A stretch of 64,000 nucleotides of DNA from Amantichitinum ursilacus (GTDB lineage: Bacteria > Pseudomonadota > Gammaproteobacteria > Burkholderiales > Chitinibacteraceae): positions 475,561 to 539,560 of the forward strand of contig NZ_LAQT01000002.1 of assembly GCF_001294205.1 (NCBI RefSeq), read 5' to 3'. A program made the position numbers and the translations under genes. Each line of letters begins with the position of its first letter. Position 1 is the stretch's first letter. The notes beneath the pieces are model-generated. The model was not told the DNA's origin. It made no database searches and saw nothing but the letters and a program-made list of their open reading frames with translations. Shown one piece after another: positions 63,972 to 64,000 of this stretch.

Positions 63972-64000
63972 GCTCAAAGCCGCTGGCAAATGCTGCGATT

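Overview
The window looks like a chromosomal segment of a GC-rich (about 60% by eye) betaproteobacterium, most likely of the Neisseriales (Chitinibacter/Silvimonas/Chromobacterium-like). The evidence is gene content: DUF3579 divergent from argF, DUF2788 and DUF3149 small membrane proteins, trxA-rho-rpmE2 in a row, a PEP-CTERM protein, and an imuA-imuB-dnaE2 mutasome. The genus is inference. No rRNA, tRNA, insertion sequence, integrase or CRISPR array was seen.

Layout. 0-9 kb: two small unknown proteins, a secreted M3 metallopeptidase, a PEP-CTERM protein, a CPA1 Na+/H+ antiporter, the glutathione-dependent formaldehyde pair (adhC-fghA) and a membrane diguanylate cyclase. 9-14 kb: flgJ-flgK-flgL, with enlarged FlgK and FlgL. 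14-20 kb: radA, trxA, rho, rpmE2 and a GT39-like membrane protein. 20-26 kb: on the minus strand argF-lysE-argG followed by small genes (DUF2788, ppnP, yajQ, DUF3149); on the plus strand DUF3579 and a FabG-like reductase. 26-34 kb: an L,D-transpeptidase and a TPR protein that share a C-terminal domain, then imuA-imuB-dnaE2 behind an unusual palindrome. 34-39 kb: membrane protein, cysteine hydrolase, upp-uraA. 38-42 kb: an isolated flgH with a coupled lipoprotein, small proline-rich proteins, an acetyltransferase, a DUF4142 protein. 41.8-42.6 kb: a translationally coupled two-gene HEPN module. 42.8-44.1 kb: CbiM-like membrane protein and hydrolase. 44.1-51.4 kb: a complete LacI-controlled beta-glucoside ABC uptake and hydrolysis operon (solute-binding protein, two permeases, GH1 beta-glucosidase, ATPase). 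51.4-52.3 kb: four 92/93-bp tandem repeats and a gene remnant. 52.3-55.5 kb: acetyltransferase, periplasmic 5'-nucleotidase and a divergent RutR-like regulator. 55.6-59.2 kb: an orphan AAA ATPase and an ascorbate-type PTS (IIA-IIB-IIC). 59.3-64 kb: hemerythrin, PfpI-like protein, solute-binding protein, map and dbpA.

How parts fit. The beta-glucoside operon has two LacI-type operators 52 bp apart and several intercistronic hairpins that probably set protein ratios. Pyrimidine salvage genes (nucleotidase, ppnP, upp, uraA, RutR-like regulator) recur in the window without being clustered. A family of short palindromes with core GGTGGGTCNNGACCCACC sits only between genes, usually in inverted pairs.

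The best candidates for something undescribed are the HEPN pair at 41832-42603, the structured 92/93-bp repeat array at 51433-51802, and the non-canonical palindrome in the imuA promoter.
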